A stretch of 37,379 nt of DNA, taken from positions 1-37,379 of the forward strand of contig CAJUNX010000042.1 in NCBI GenBank assembly GCA_910587865.1, written 5' to 3'. The notes under the pieces were generated by a model. It made no database searches and was not told the origin of the DNA. It saw only the letters and a program-made list of their open reading frames with translations. The position numbers were made by a program, and so were the translations under genes. Positions 31,559 through 37,379 of the stretch are shown here, piece by piece (position 1 is the stretch's first letter; each line of letters opens with the position of its first letter). The stretch is from an uncultured Roseburia sp. GTDB lineage: Bacteria; Bacillota; Clostridia; Lachnospirales; Lachnospiraceae.

Positions 31559-31737
31559 ATGGATTCACCGCCAGTCCGCTTCCCCGATTCCGTCCGGCGC
31601 GCCGAATCCGGCGCCCGGTGTCTGGCGTATGTCCTGCCGGACTTCACCGCACTCGGCAGCATCTCCCAAAGCTGTACCGCCCGGCCGACCCGGATGAATG
31701 CGCCAGCGGATTCCGGCACTCATATCTGCCCCACCCC
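31559..31737. other. GC-rich gap between NifX-like and response-regulator promoters
   Basis: This section separates two divergent promoters in a gene-free gap of 339 bases (31510-31848). Several short frames are open on both strands, but none has a start with a ribosome site or a sequence that I recognise. Bases 31767-31848 are the response-regulator leader. Confidence 0.3.
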
Positions 31738-31766
31738 TTGCGATTCCTCCCTGCATCATATATAAT
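31738..31766 (+). promoter_or_regulatory. Promoter of the two-component system genes
   Basis: TTGCGA (31738-31743) and TATAAT (31761-31766) are spaced by 17 bases, 82 bases ahead of the response-regulator start. Confidence 0.65.
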
Positions 31767-31848
31767 TCTACTGACGAATGTCAAGAGAGTCCGGGTGTTC
31801 TGGAACCGGGCTGACAGCAGTACAAAGCAGGAAGGACAGGAAAAGGAA

Positions 31849-32520
31849 ATGGCCGAATACCGCATTCTGATCATCGAAGACGACATTACCATACAGACCC
31901 AGCTTAACACGCTCCTGACCGGAAACGGATATGACGTTTCCGCCGTCACGGATTTTTCCGAAATCATCGGGCAGATGAACGCGTTTTCCCCTCATCTGGT
32001 CCTCTTGGATATCCGGCTGCCGGGAAACAGCGGCTTTGAGATCTGTTCGCAGATCCGCGCCGTTTCCGATCTGCCCGTCGTATTTGTGACGGGCTGCAAT
32101 ACGGATATGGATGAATTAAACAGTATCATGCTCGGCGGAGACGCCTTTATCACAAAGCCCTTCAACACCGCGATTCTGCTTGCAAAAATCGCCGCTCTGC
32201 TGCGGCGGGCCTATCCTCCCAGGCAGGCAGAGACTTATGTCTGGAAGGGCGCGGTGCTGCATCCGGAAAGCAGCTCGCTGGAATATCACGGACAGAAGGC
32301 GGAGCTGACAAAAAATGAACTGAAAATCCTCTGGTATCTTTTTAAAAACGCCGGAACCATCTGCGCCCGAAGCGATATCGTGGATTTCCTCTGGGACAAT
32401 CAGCTCTACATTGACGACAATGCGCTCAGCGTAAATATAACCCGTATCCGCGGCAAGCTCGAAGCAATCGGCCTGACCGGTTTTATCCAAACCAGACACA
32501 GACAGGGGTACATGCTATGA
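31849..32520 (+). CDS. OmpR-family response regulator, BceR type
   Basis: A 223-residue two-component response regulator. The receiver domain has Asp11-Asp12 in IIEDD, phospho-acceptor Asp54 in LLDIRLPG, Thr81 and Lys103 in ITKPF. The C-terminal winged helix of the OmpR type includes LTKNELKILWYLF and VNITRIRGKLEAIG, ending TRHRQGYML. The start at 31849 follows AAAAGGAA; the frame is open far upstream but that part overlaps the divergent NifX-like gene. It overlaps the kinase gene by four bases (ATGA), indicating translational coupling. With the transporter genes it forms a BceRSAB-like module that responds to peptide antibiotics acting on the cell envelope. The inducing compound is unknown. 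Confidence 0.94.
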   Translation: MAEYRILIIEDDITIQTQLNTLLTGNGYDVSAVTDFSEIIGQMNAFSPHLVLLDIRLPGNSGFEICSQIRAVSDLPVVFVTGCNTDMDELNSIMLGGDAFITKPFNTAILLAKIAALLRRAYPPRQAETYVWKGAVLHPESSSLEYHGQKAELTKNELKILWYLFKNAGTICARSDIVDFLWDNQLYIDDNALSVNITRIRGKLEAIGLTGFIQTRHRQGYML

Positions 32521-33530
32521 ACCAAAAACAATATGTAAAAAATCTGCTGCCCGTCATTCTCATCAATCTCTCCGGGATGTCTGTCCTCGCTTTGTTTCTG
32601 ACCGCCACCGGCAATCCCGTTTCCGTCAGTCTGCCTGTACTCCTTGTCTGGACGGCTGTTTTCCTTGTCTATGAGATCCTTCTTTACCGCACGCGAAACA
32701 AACGCCTGTGCCGGCTGCTTCAGATGACGGAACAGTTAGAGGAGCGGTATCTGCTGCCGGAGGTTATGAACGTACCGGAGCGGGCGGATGAGGCGGTATT
32801 CTACCGTATTCTGAAGATGGCCGGAAAGTCCATGCTCGAAAAAACAGGCGTGGTGCAGCGGGAACGAAAAGAATATAAGGAATATATCGAGCAATGGATC
32901 CATGAGGTGAAAACGCCGATCACGGCGATAAAGCTGCTCTGTGAAAACAATCCTTCCCCGTTTTCCAGGGAGGTGCTGGCGGAGACGGAGCAGATCAGCC
33001 GGTTTACGGAGCAGGCGCTTTACTACGCACGCAGTGACCATGTGGAAAAGGATTATCTGATCCGTGAAACCAGTCTGAGCGACGTCGTGCATGCCGCAAT
33101 CGCGGAGAACAAATACCTTCTGCGGCGAAATCATGCGCAGATCACAGCCGAACAGCTCGACCGCTATGTCTATACCGACGAGAAATGGGTGCGGTTTATC
33201 TTAAATCAGCTGATCAGCAATTCCGTAAAATACCATACCGAAGCGCCGGCGTTACGCTTTTTTGCAGAAGAAAAACAGGGCCGGGTCCTGTTGTCCGTAG
33301 AAGACAACGGAATGGGGATCGCAGAAAGCGACCTGCCCCGTATTTTTGAAAAGGGATTTACCGGACAGAACGGACGAATGAATCAAAGCTCCACGGGAAT
33401 CGGACTGTATCTCTGCAAGCGTCTCTGCGATAAGCTCGGCATCGGACTGACCGCAGCTTCCCGGGGAACGGGAACCACGATGACGCTGTCCTTTTCCGTC
33501 AACGATTTTGTGACAGGGGCGCAGGGCTGA
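32517..33530 (+). CDS. Intramembrane-sensing histidine kinase, BceS type
   Basis: A 337-residue sensor kinase. Two membrane helices (about 9-30 and 38-56) are joined by only a few external residues, the hallmark of intramembrane-sensing kinases that rely on a partner ABC transporter for detection. The phospho-accepting His129 lies in EQWIHEVKTPITAIKL. The ATPase domain has the N box in NQLISNSVKYH, VEDNGMGI, the F-box segment IFEKGFTG and STGIGLYL. It begins in the stop of the response-regulator gene and is followed 109 bases later by the ABC transporter genes. The family assignment is strong. Confidence 0.94.
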   Translation: MNQKQYVKNLLPVILINLSGMSVLALFLTATGNPVSVSLPVLLVWTAVFLVYEILLYRTRNKRLCRLLQMTEQLEERYLLPEVMNVPERADEAVFYRILKMAGKSMLEKTGVVQRERKEYKEYIEQWIHEVKTPITAIKLLCENNPSPFSREVLAETEQISRFTEQALYYARSDHVEKDYLIRETSLSDVVHAAIAENKYLLRRNHAQITAEQLDRYVYTDEKWVRFILNQLISNSVKYHTEAPALRFFAEEKQGRVLLSVEDNGMGIAESDLPRIFEKGFTGQNGRMNQSSTGIGLYLCKRLCDKLGIGLTAASRGTGTTMTLSFSVNDFVTGAQG

Positions 33531-33542
33531 GCTGCTCTGCGC

Positions 33543-33562
33543 TTCTTACATTTCTGTAAGAA
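33543..33562. promoter_or_regulatory. BceR-type binding box upstream of the ABC genes
   Basis: TTCTTACA-TTTC-TGTAAGAA is a perfect 8-bp dyad with a four-base spacer. It contains TTACA-N4-TGTAA, the TnACA-N4-TGTAA consensus that I recall for BceR-like regulators. It covers the position of a -35 box relative to GATACA at 33579-33584, as expected for activation by a bound response regulator. Confidence 0.75.
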
Positions 33563-33578
33563 CTTTGCAGGAAAACCT

Positions 33579-33584
33579 GATACA
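33579..33584 (+). promoter_or_regulatory. Likely -10 box of the ABC transporter genes
   Basis: GATACA lies 16 bases after the response-regulator box and 55 bases ahead of the ATPase start. No separate -35 box is seen. Confidence 0.45.
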
Positions 33585-33639
33585 AAAAGCAGCGCGCATC
33601 CTTTACCATAACGGTATCACAAAAAGGGAGGTCAGCCGT

Positions 33640-34407
33640 ATGAACACCATCTTAAAACTGGAGCACATACAGAAATATTACGGGAATGAGGGAACGATCA
33701 CAAAAGCGATTCAGGATATCAGTTTCCATGTACAGTCCGGCGAATTTTTAAGTATCATGGGAGCGTCCGGCTCCGGAAAAACGACGCTGCTCAACTGCAT
33801 TTCCGCCATCGACACGGTAAGCGCGGGCCACATCTGGCTGGAGGGAACCGATGTCACGGAGATAAAGCCAAAAGCGCTCGCACGGTTCCGCAGAGAAAAC
33901 TTAGGCTTTATTTTTCAGGATTTCAGTCTTTTAGACACCCTGACGATTTCCGAAAATATCGCGCTGGCGCTGGCGATCAGTCATACGCCTGCAAAAACCA
34001 TCGAACCGCGCGTTGCCGCCATTGCGAAGCAGCTGAACATCAGCGATATTTTGGACAAATATCCGTATCAGGTATCGGGCGGGCAGAAACAGCGCTGCGC
34101 CTGCGCCAGGGCGCTCATCCACAACCCAAAGCTGCTTCTGGCGGACGAACCGACCGGCGCGTTAGACAGCCATTCCTCACAGATGCTTTTGTCCACCATC
34201 CAGAAGATCCATGAACAGCTCGGCGCGACCATTTTAATGGTGACGCATGACGCGTTTTCGGCAAGCTATTCGAACCGCATTTTGTTTTTGCAGGACGGAG
34301 AAATTTTTACGGAGCTGCACCGGGGCAGCGACAGCAGAACAGTCTTTTTTCAAAAAATTCTGAATGTTCTTACCATAATGGGAGGAGGGCAGAGCCATGT
34401 ATGCTAA
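33640..34407 (+). CDS. ABC transporter ATP-binding protein, BceA type
   Basis: A 255-residue ATPase of the MacB/BceA group. Walker A is GASGSGKT (41-48), Q-loop Gln93 in IFQDFSLLDT, signature VSGGQKQR (145-152), Walker B LLLADEPTGALD (165-176) and switch His203 in VTHDAF. The C-terminal extension ending FFQKILNVLTIMGG is typical of BceA partners. The start at 33640 follows GGGAGG. It overlaps the permease gene by 11 bases. With that permease it should detect and remove peptide antibiotics from their lipid target and signal to the kinase. Confidence 0.95.
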   Translation: MNTILKLEHIQKYYGNEGTITKAIQDISFHVQSGEFLSIMGASGSGKTTLLNCISAIDTVSAGHIWLEGTDVTEIKPKALARFRRENLGFIFQDFSLLDTLTISENIALALAISHTPAKTIEPRVAAIAKQLNISDILDKYPYQVSGGQKQRCACARALIHNPKLLLADEPTGALDSHSSQMLLSTIQKIHEQLGATILMVTHDAFSASYSNRILFLQDGEIFTELHRGSDSRTVFFQKILNVLTIMGGGQSHVC

Positions 34408-36619
34408 ACTTGTAATAAAAAACGCGAAACGCTCCGTAAAGGATTATCTTATCTATATCGTTACGATGACGATCTGTGTCACTCTGTTTTATTCGTTCCT
34501 GTCCGTATCCAGCCGGTATTATCAGCCGGATATCGGAAGCGAATATGATGTTGCAATGCTCGGTGACAGTATGAAAACGGCGATCTGTCTGATTACATTG
34601 TGCCTGCTGTTTCTGATCCGCTTTGTCAATCACTATATGCTGCGGCGCAGGCAGAAGGAATTTGCGGTTCAGGCCGTTATGGGAATGGAACAGAAAACCA
34701 TCGCAGGGCTATTCTTCGCCGAGACATTTATAATGGGGATTCTTTCGATTGTTCTCGGAATTTTCTTCGGTATGCTCTGCTCGCAGTTTATCACGGCAAT
34801 GCTTCTGACCTCCTACGGGAAAACATATACGTTGTCATGGACGCTGTTTCCGGATACCGTTCTGCTCACGATCTGTTTTTTTGTGCTGAGCTTTCTTGTT
34901 ACAGGCCTCTTTCACATCCGGTCCATCCGGAAAACGAAAATCGTCGATATGCTTTCCGCAGACAGGCGAAACGAACCGGATCCGAAAAAGAGCCGCTGGA
35001 TCATTGTTGTCGTGATCCTTTTTGAACTGGTTACGGCTCTGGCCCTCGTGACGGGAATCCGTAAGGTTTTCTTTTACTACGACAGTCGTTTTTCTTTGCC
35101 CGTGAAGCTGCTGTTTTTCGGAAACATCTGTTTTCCGTCCGCCGCGCTCCTTTTATCCGTCCGGTGGCTGATCCGTGAGAGAAAAGCCGGCATAGATACG
35201 CTGCTTCCCGCCTTATCCGCGTGTTCCGTCCTCAATGCTTTTGCGGCGGCCGCCGTCCCGTTTTTCACAAACCGGTACTACTTATCCTGGGGTTCTGGAA
35301 CGGTCAGCCAGTATCTGACTTTTCTTCTGGCTTACCTGCTTTTCTTCCTCTGCGCTCTGATCTTCCTTGCGGGGCGTGTGATCGCCGCATGGAAGGAAAA
35401 ATCCCCGGAACACAGATACCGCGGTGAAAATCTGTTCCTTTTCGGACAGATTCTTTCCAGATTAAATACGACCGGCCAGACCATGACGCTGATCTGCGCA
35501 ACTTTAGCGCTTGCCATTTTTCTGTTTATTGCCGCGCCGATCCTGGTCAACTGGGCTTCCGGTTATCTAAAGACGCGCTCCATGTACGACATACAGATTT
35601 TTTCCATGTACAATAACGTGTGCGAGGAAAACGATCTGCCGGACAACGATTATGAGATTGTCAGCGATTTTCTCGCTGAATATGACATTGAGACAGCGGA
35701 TGATGTTGCGTTTTCTTTATACCTGCCCGAAAAAGCGGATTTTCACAGGCGGATCAAATATGATTTCCCGGTCGTCGCGATTTCTCTGAGCGATTACAAC
35801 CGGATACGGGAAATGCTGGGATATGAGCCGGCAGTTTTGTCGGAGCACGAATTTACGACGCAGTGGAAATCCATTGCCACAGAAGAAGAGAGAGACCGCT
35901 TTCTCGCAGAACATCCCGGGTTTACTACAGATGCAGGCGTTCTGACCCTTTCCGAAACTTCTTATTACGATGAGACCATCGGTATGACCGCTTATAATTC
36001 TTATACCAATGTTGTCTGTGTCTTTCCGGACAGCGTATGTGAAGCCCTGCTGCCCGTTATGCAAAACCGCTATATCATCACAGAGGAATCGCTTTCTTAT
36101 GCGGATGCATCGGAACTGGAAAAACGATTTACAGCAAAATATCCGGAGCAGACGGACACCGGCCCTGCCTATGGGATCCGTATGAGCACCCTGCAGATCA
36201 ACGAGACAACGGCGGGAAATTTTGTTCTGCAGGCTTCCATGCTTTACGGAGCGATCGTGCTGATGGTCATCTGTCTGACCGTCCTGTCGCTGCAGCAGCT
36301 TTCCGACGCGGAGCAGCATAAATACCGCTTTCTGGTATTGCGAAAACTGGGCGTGGAGGAATCGAATATCACGAAGCTTATTTTAAAACAGGCCGGGTTC
36401 TGGTTCGGGCTCCCCGTCATCACTGCGGCCGTGGTCGCGGTCCTTCTCATTGCCGGTTTCATTCAGACAATATCAGCGGAAATTTCGGCTTATATCGGGC
36501 TTCGCGCCTTACTGCTGCAGACAGGCGCAACGGTAAGTATTCTTGTACTGCTGCTGATCTGCTATTTTATCAGTACCTGGATGATGTTTGAGCGTTCTGT
36601 GGAAGATGCAGACCGGTAA
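34397..36619 (+). CDS. ABC transporter permease, BceB/FtsX type
   Basis: A 740-residue membrane protein with about ten helices. The first FtsX-like group (residues 55-180) includes RRRQKEFAVQAVMGMEQKTI. A large extracellular domain lies between helices 7 and 8 (about residues 395-615), the part known in BceB-type transporters to face the peptide. The last three helices (from about 615) carry LRKLGVEESNITKLIL. It is somewhat longer than the usual BceB, which is around 650 residues, and most of the extra length appears to be in the extracellular domain. The start follows AGGAGG and overlaps the ATPase gene end. A hairpin lies 52 bases after the stop. Confidence 0.94.
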   Translation: MYAKLVIKNAKRSVKDYLIYIVTMTICVTLFYSFLSVSSRYYQPDIGSEYDVAMLGDSMKTAICLITLCLLFLIRFVNHYMLRRRQKEFAVQAVMGMEQKTIAGLFFAETFIMGILSIVLGIFFGMLCSQFITAMLLTSYGKTYTLSWTLFPDTVLLTICFFVLSFLVTGLFHIRSIRKTKIVDMLSADRRNEPDPKKSRWIIVVVILFELVTALALVTGIRKVFFYYDSRFSLPVKLLFFGNICFPSAALLLSVRWLIRERKAGIDTLLPALSACSVLNAFAAAAVPFFTNRYYLSWGSGTVSQYLTFLLAYLLFFLCALIFLAGRVIAAWKEKSPEHRYRGENLFLFGQILSRLNTTGQTMTLICATLALAIFLFIAAPILVNWASGYLKTRSMYDIQIFSMYNNVCEENDLPDNDYEIVSDFLAEYDIETADDVAFSLYLPEKADFHRRIKYDFPVVAISLSDYNRIREMLGYEPAVLSEHEFTTQWKSIATEEERDRFLAEHPGFTTDAGVLTLSETSYYDETIGMTAYNSYTNVVCVFPDSVCEALLPVMQNRYIITEESLSYADASELEKRFTAKYPEQTDTGPAYGIRMSTLQINETTAGNFVLQASMLYGAIVLMVICLTVLSLQQLSDAEQHKYRFLVLRKLGVEESNITKLILKQAGFWFGLPVITAAVVAVLLIAGFIQTISAEISAYIGLRALLLQTGATVSILVLLLICYFISTWMMFERSVEDADR

Positions 36620-36670
36620 ACTGACCGGTTCCTGTTTCGCCGGATCCGACGGAGGCCGGGACAAAATACG

Positions 36671-36696
36671 GGGCTGTTGCAAAATTGCAGCAGCCC
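36671..36696. terminator. Hairpin after the BceB-type gene
   Basis: GGGCTGTTGCAA (36671-36682) pairs with TTGCAGCAGCCC (36685-36696), with a two-base centre and one non-standard pair. It lies between convergent coding stretches, with a weak TATTTTG on the minus strand. The left arm also resembles common insertion-sequence ends, but no transposase is present. Confidence 0.45.
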
Positions 36697-36716
36697 TATA
36701 CTGCCGTTTCAAATCG

Positions 36717-37064
36717 TTACCCTGCCGTTTTTTTGTTTCCCTTACCCTCCTTCCACACGGATGCCAGAATATCCTTTAGCACCAGAAATGCATCCAGCTC
36801 TTCATACCCGTATTTCTTTTCCAGGTCGCTTAGCAGCCGCTTCAGCTCCGCTGCATAACAGGCCGTATCCATCTCCCCCTGATACCTTGCCAGGATCGGA
36901 TATTTTTTGCTCCACGCCTTTGTCCAGTCGATCTTATCCGAGACCTGCCCGCTCGTTTTGTCAATCACTTCCTGGATTACCCGGATGTCGATATCAAAAT
37001 CCACCAGTTCGTCCAGCGACACCCCGTAGAGCACTGCAAGCCGCAGGGAACTATTATAACCCAT
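36717..37064 (-). pseudogene. C-terminal remnant of an XRE-family regulator
   Basis: The last 115 or so codons of a regulator of the helix-turn-helix XRE type. SSLRLAVLYGVSLDELVDFD is the usual end of the DNA-binding domain. It is followed by a helical C-terminal part (KIDWTKAWSKKYPILARYQG and then CYAAELKRLLSDLEKKYGYE). The helix-turn-helix itself is missing. The frame stays open further upstream to 37271, but that sequence belongs to other gene fragments read on other frames. A protein starting at the ATG 37062-37064 would lack DNA binding and has no clear ribosome site. The loss appears to be caused by a rearrangement at about 37050-37064. Confidence 0.7.
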
Positions 37065-37202
37065 GCATCTATTACGGCAAAACCTTTTTTTGAAAAGAGG
37101 GGCTATCGCGTTGTGAAAGAACAATCCGTAGAACGACAGGGACTTTTTCTTACAAACTACATAATGGAAAAGAAAAGGACTCCCTGCACCGGCGGGGAGT
37201 GA
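37062..37202 (+). pseudogene. C-terminal remnant of a GNAT acetyltransferase
   Basis: On the plus strand the frame from 37065 reads ASITAKPFFEKRGYRVVKEQ, then SVERQGLFLTNYIMEKK, and stops at 37200-37202. This is the typical end of YafP-like GNAT N-acetyltransferases, where PFFEKRGY and LTNYVMEK are conserved. All preceding parts of such a gene, including the acetyl-CoA site, are absent: the fragment starts where the XRE remnant starts, on the opposite strand. It cannot be functional. The match is from memory of the family. Confidence 0.7.
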
Positions 37203-37242
37203 TATTTTCTTCTGGCATATCGCAGGCATTGGGCGGCTTGCC

Positions 37243-37344
37243 TTAGATACGCCATGCGTTGATAGCGGCATAGTGTATGACTACTCTGCAAAAGGCATTA
37301 AATGTGTATTCAATATGCTCCTTGTATGCTTCTGTGCAATTCAC
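37243..37344 (-). pseudogene. N-terminal remnant of a conjugative-element sigma factor-like gene
   Basis: From a GTG at 37342-37344 with GGGGGAA upstream, 33 codons read VNCTEAYKEHIEYTFNAFCR and VVIHYAAINAWRI before a TAA at 37243-37245. From memory this resembles the start of the small sigma-70-like proteins found in clostridial integrative elements, which continue for over 100 residues past the AWR region. Here the frame ends abruptly. The translation start signals are intact, so a short peptide could still be made. Bases 37345-37379 hold the leader of this fragment. Confidence 0.5.
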
Positions 37345-37379
37345 GGAAATTCCCCCTTTCTCCCCGCATGGGGCGGTGC

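Noticed and set aside
31369..31848. Long N-terminal extension of the response regulator
   Set aside because: It runs through the divergent NifX-like gene and both promoters; the receiver domain begins directly at 31849.
36671..36696. Insertion-sequence end
   Set aside because: The left arm resembles some IS termini, but there is no transposase, no partner end and no target duplication; a terminator-like hairpin is simpler.
37065..37271. N-terminal part of a 184-residue minus-strand frame
   Set aside because: The frame runs antisense to the GNAT remnant and has no helix-turn-helix, so it is not the real start of the XRE protein.

Overview
The window looks like chromosome from a mid-GC, low-branching Gram-positive anaerobe of the Clostridia, most likely a gut Lachnospiraceae. 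Support comes from strong AGGAGG-type ribosome sites, sigma-A promoters with TTGACA and TATAAT-like boxes, a lipoprotein sugar-binding protein with two LplB/YtcP-type permeases, a BceRSAB module, a Cys-type sulfatase and small clostridial proteins. This assignment is inference; there is no rRNA or marker gene. No tRNA, rRNA or CRISPR array was seen.

Layout. 1-454: 3' end of a PIN-domain gene and a degraded stretch. 553-3782: two divergent genes made almost wholly of ankyrin repeats, sharing a short region with a promoter on each strand and a perfect 12-bp inverted repeat. 3825-18208: eleven co-directional minus-strand genes forming one carbohydrate-use operon. In transcription order they are aldo/keto reductase, PfkB kinase, aldose 1-epimerase, amidohydrolase, two ABC permeases, solute-binding lipoprotein, GH2 glycosidase, L-fucose isomerase-family protein, class II aldolase and MFS transporter. 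18209-19904: a regulatory region with two perfect 16-nt repeats, and a divergent ROK repressor. 19985-23897: a metallo-beta-lactamase-fold hydrolase, an AlbA_2/HATPase regulator-like protein behind 21-bp-phased repeats, a nucleotidyltransferase and a zinc-ribbon DUF1801 protein. 23971-28136: a LacI regulator followed by a cytoplasmic sulfatase and a GPH symporter, with shared 12-nt operators. 28259-30422: MTA/SAH nucleosidase with an NSS transporter. 30645-31509: a small protein, a gene fragment and a NifX-like protein. 31849-36619: a BceRSAB-type two-component system with ABC transporter, with a perfect TnACA-N4-TGTAA box before the transporter genes. 36717-37344: three truncated genes meeting at breakpoints.

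How the genes work together. The large operon reads as uptake of a glycoside (lipoprotein plus permeases, ATPase encoded elsewhere), hydrolysis in the cytoplasm (GH2), anomer conversion (GalM-like), isomerisation to a ketose, phosphorylation (PfkB), cleavage by a class II aldolase and reduction of the aldehyde by the aldo/keto reductase. The amidohydrolase is unexplained and may mark an unusual amide- or lactone-containing substrate. The ROK protein is the obvious repressor. The second sugar locus (LacI, sulfatase, GPH symporter) suggests import of a small sulfated sugar followed by intracellular desulfation. The BceRSAB module should sense and resist peptide antibiotics.
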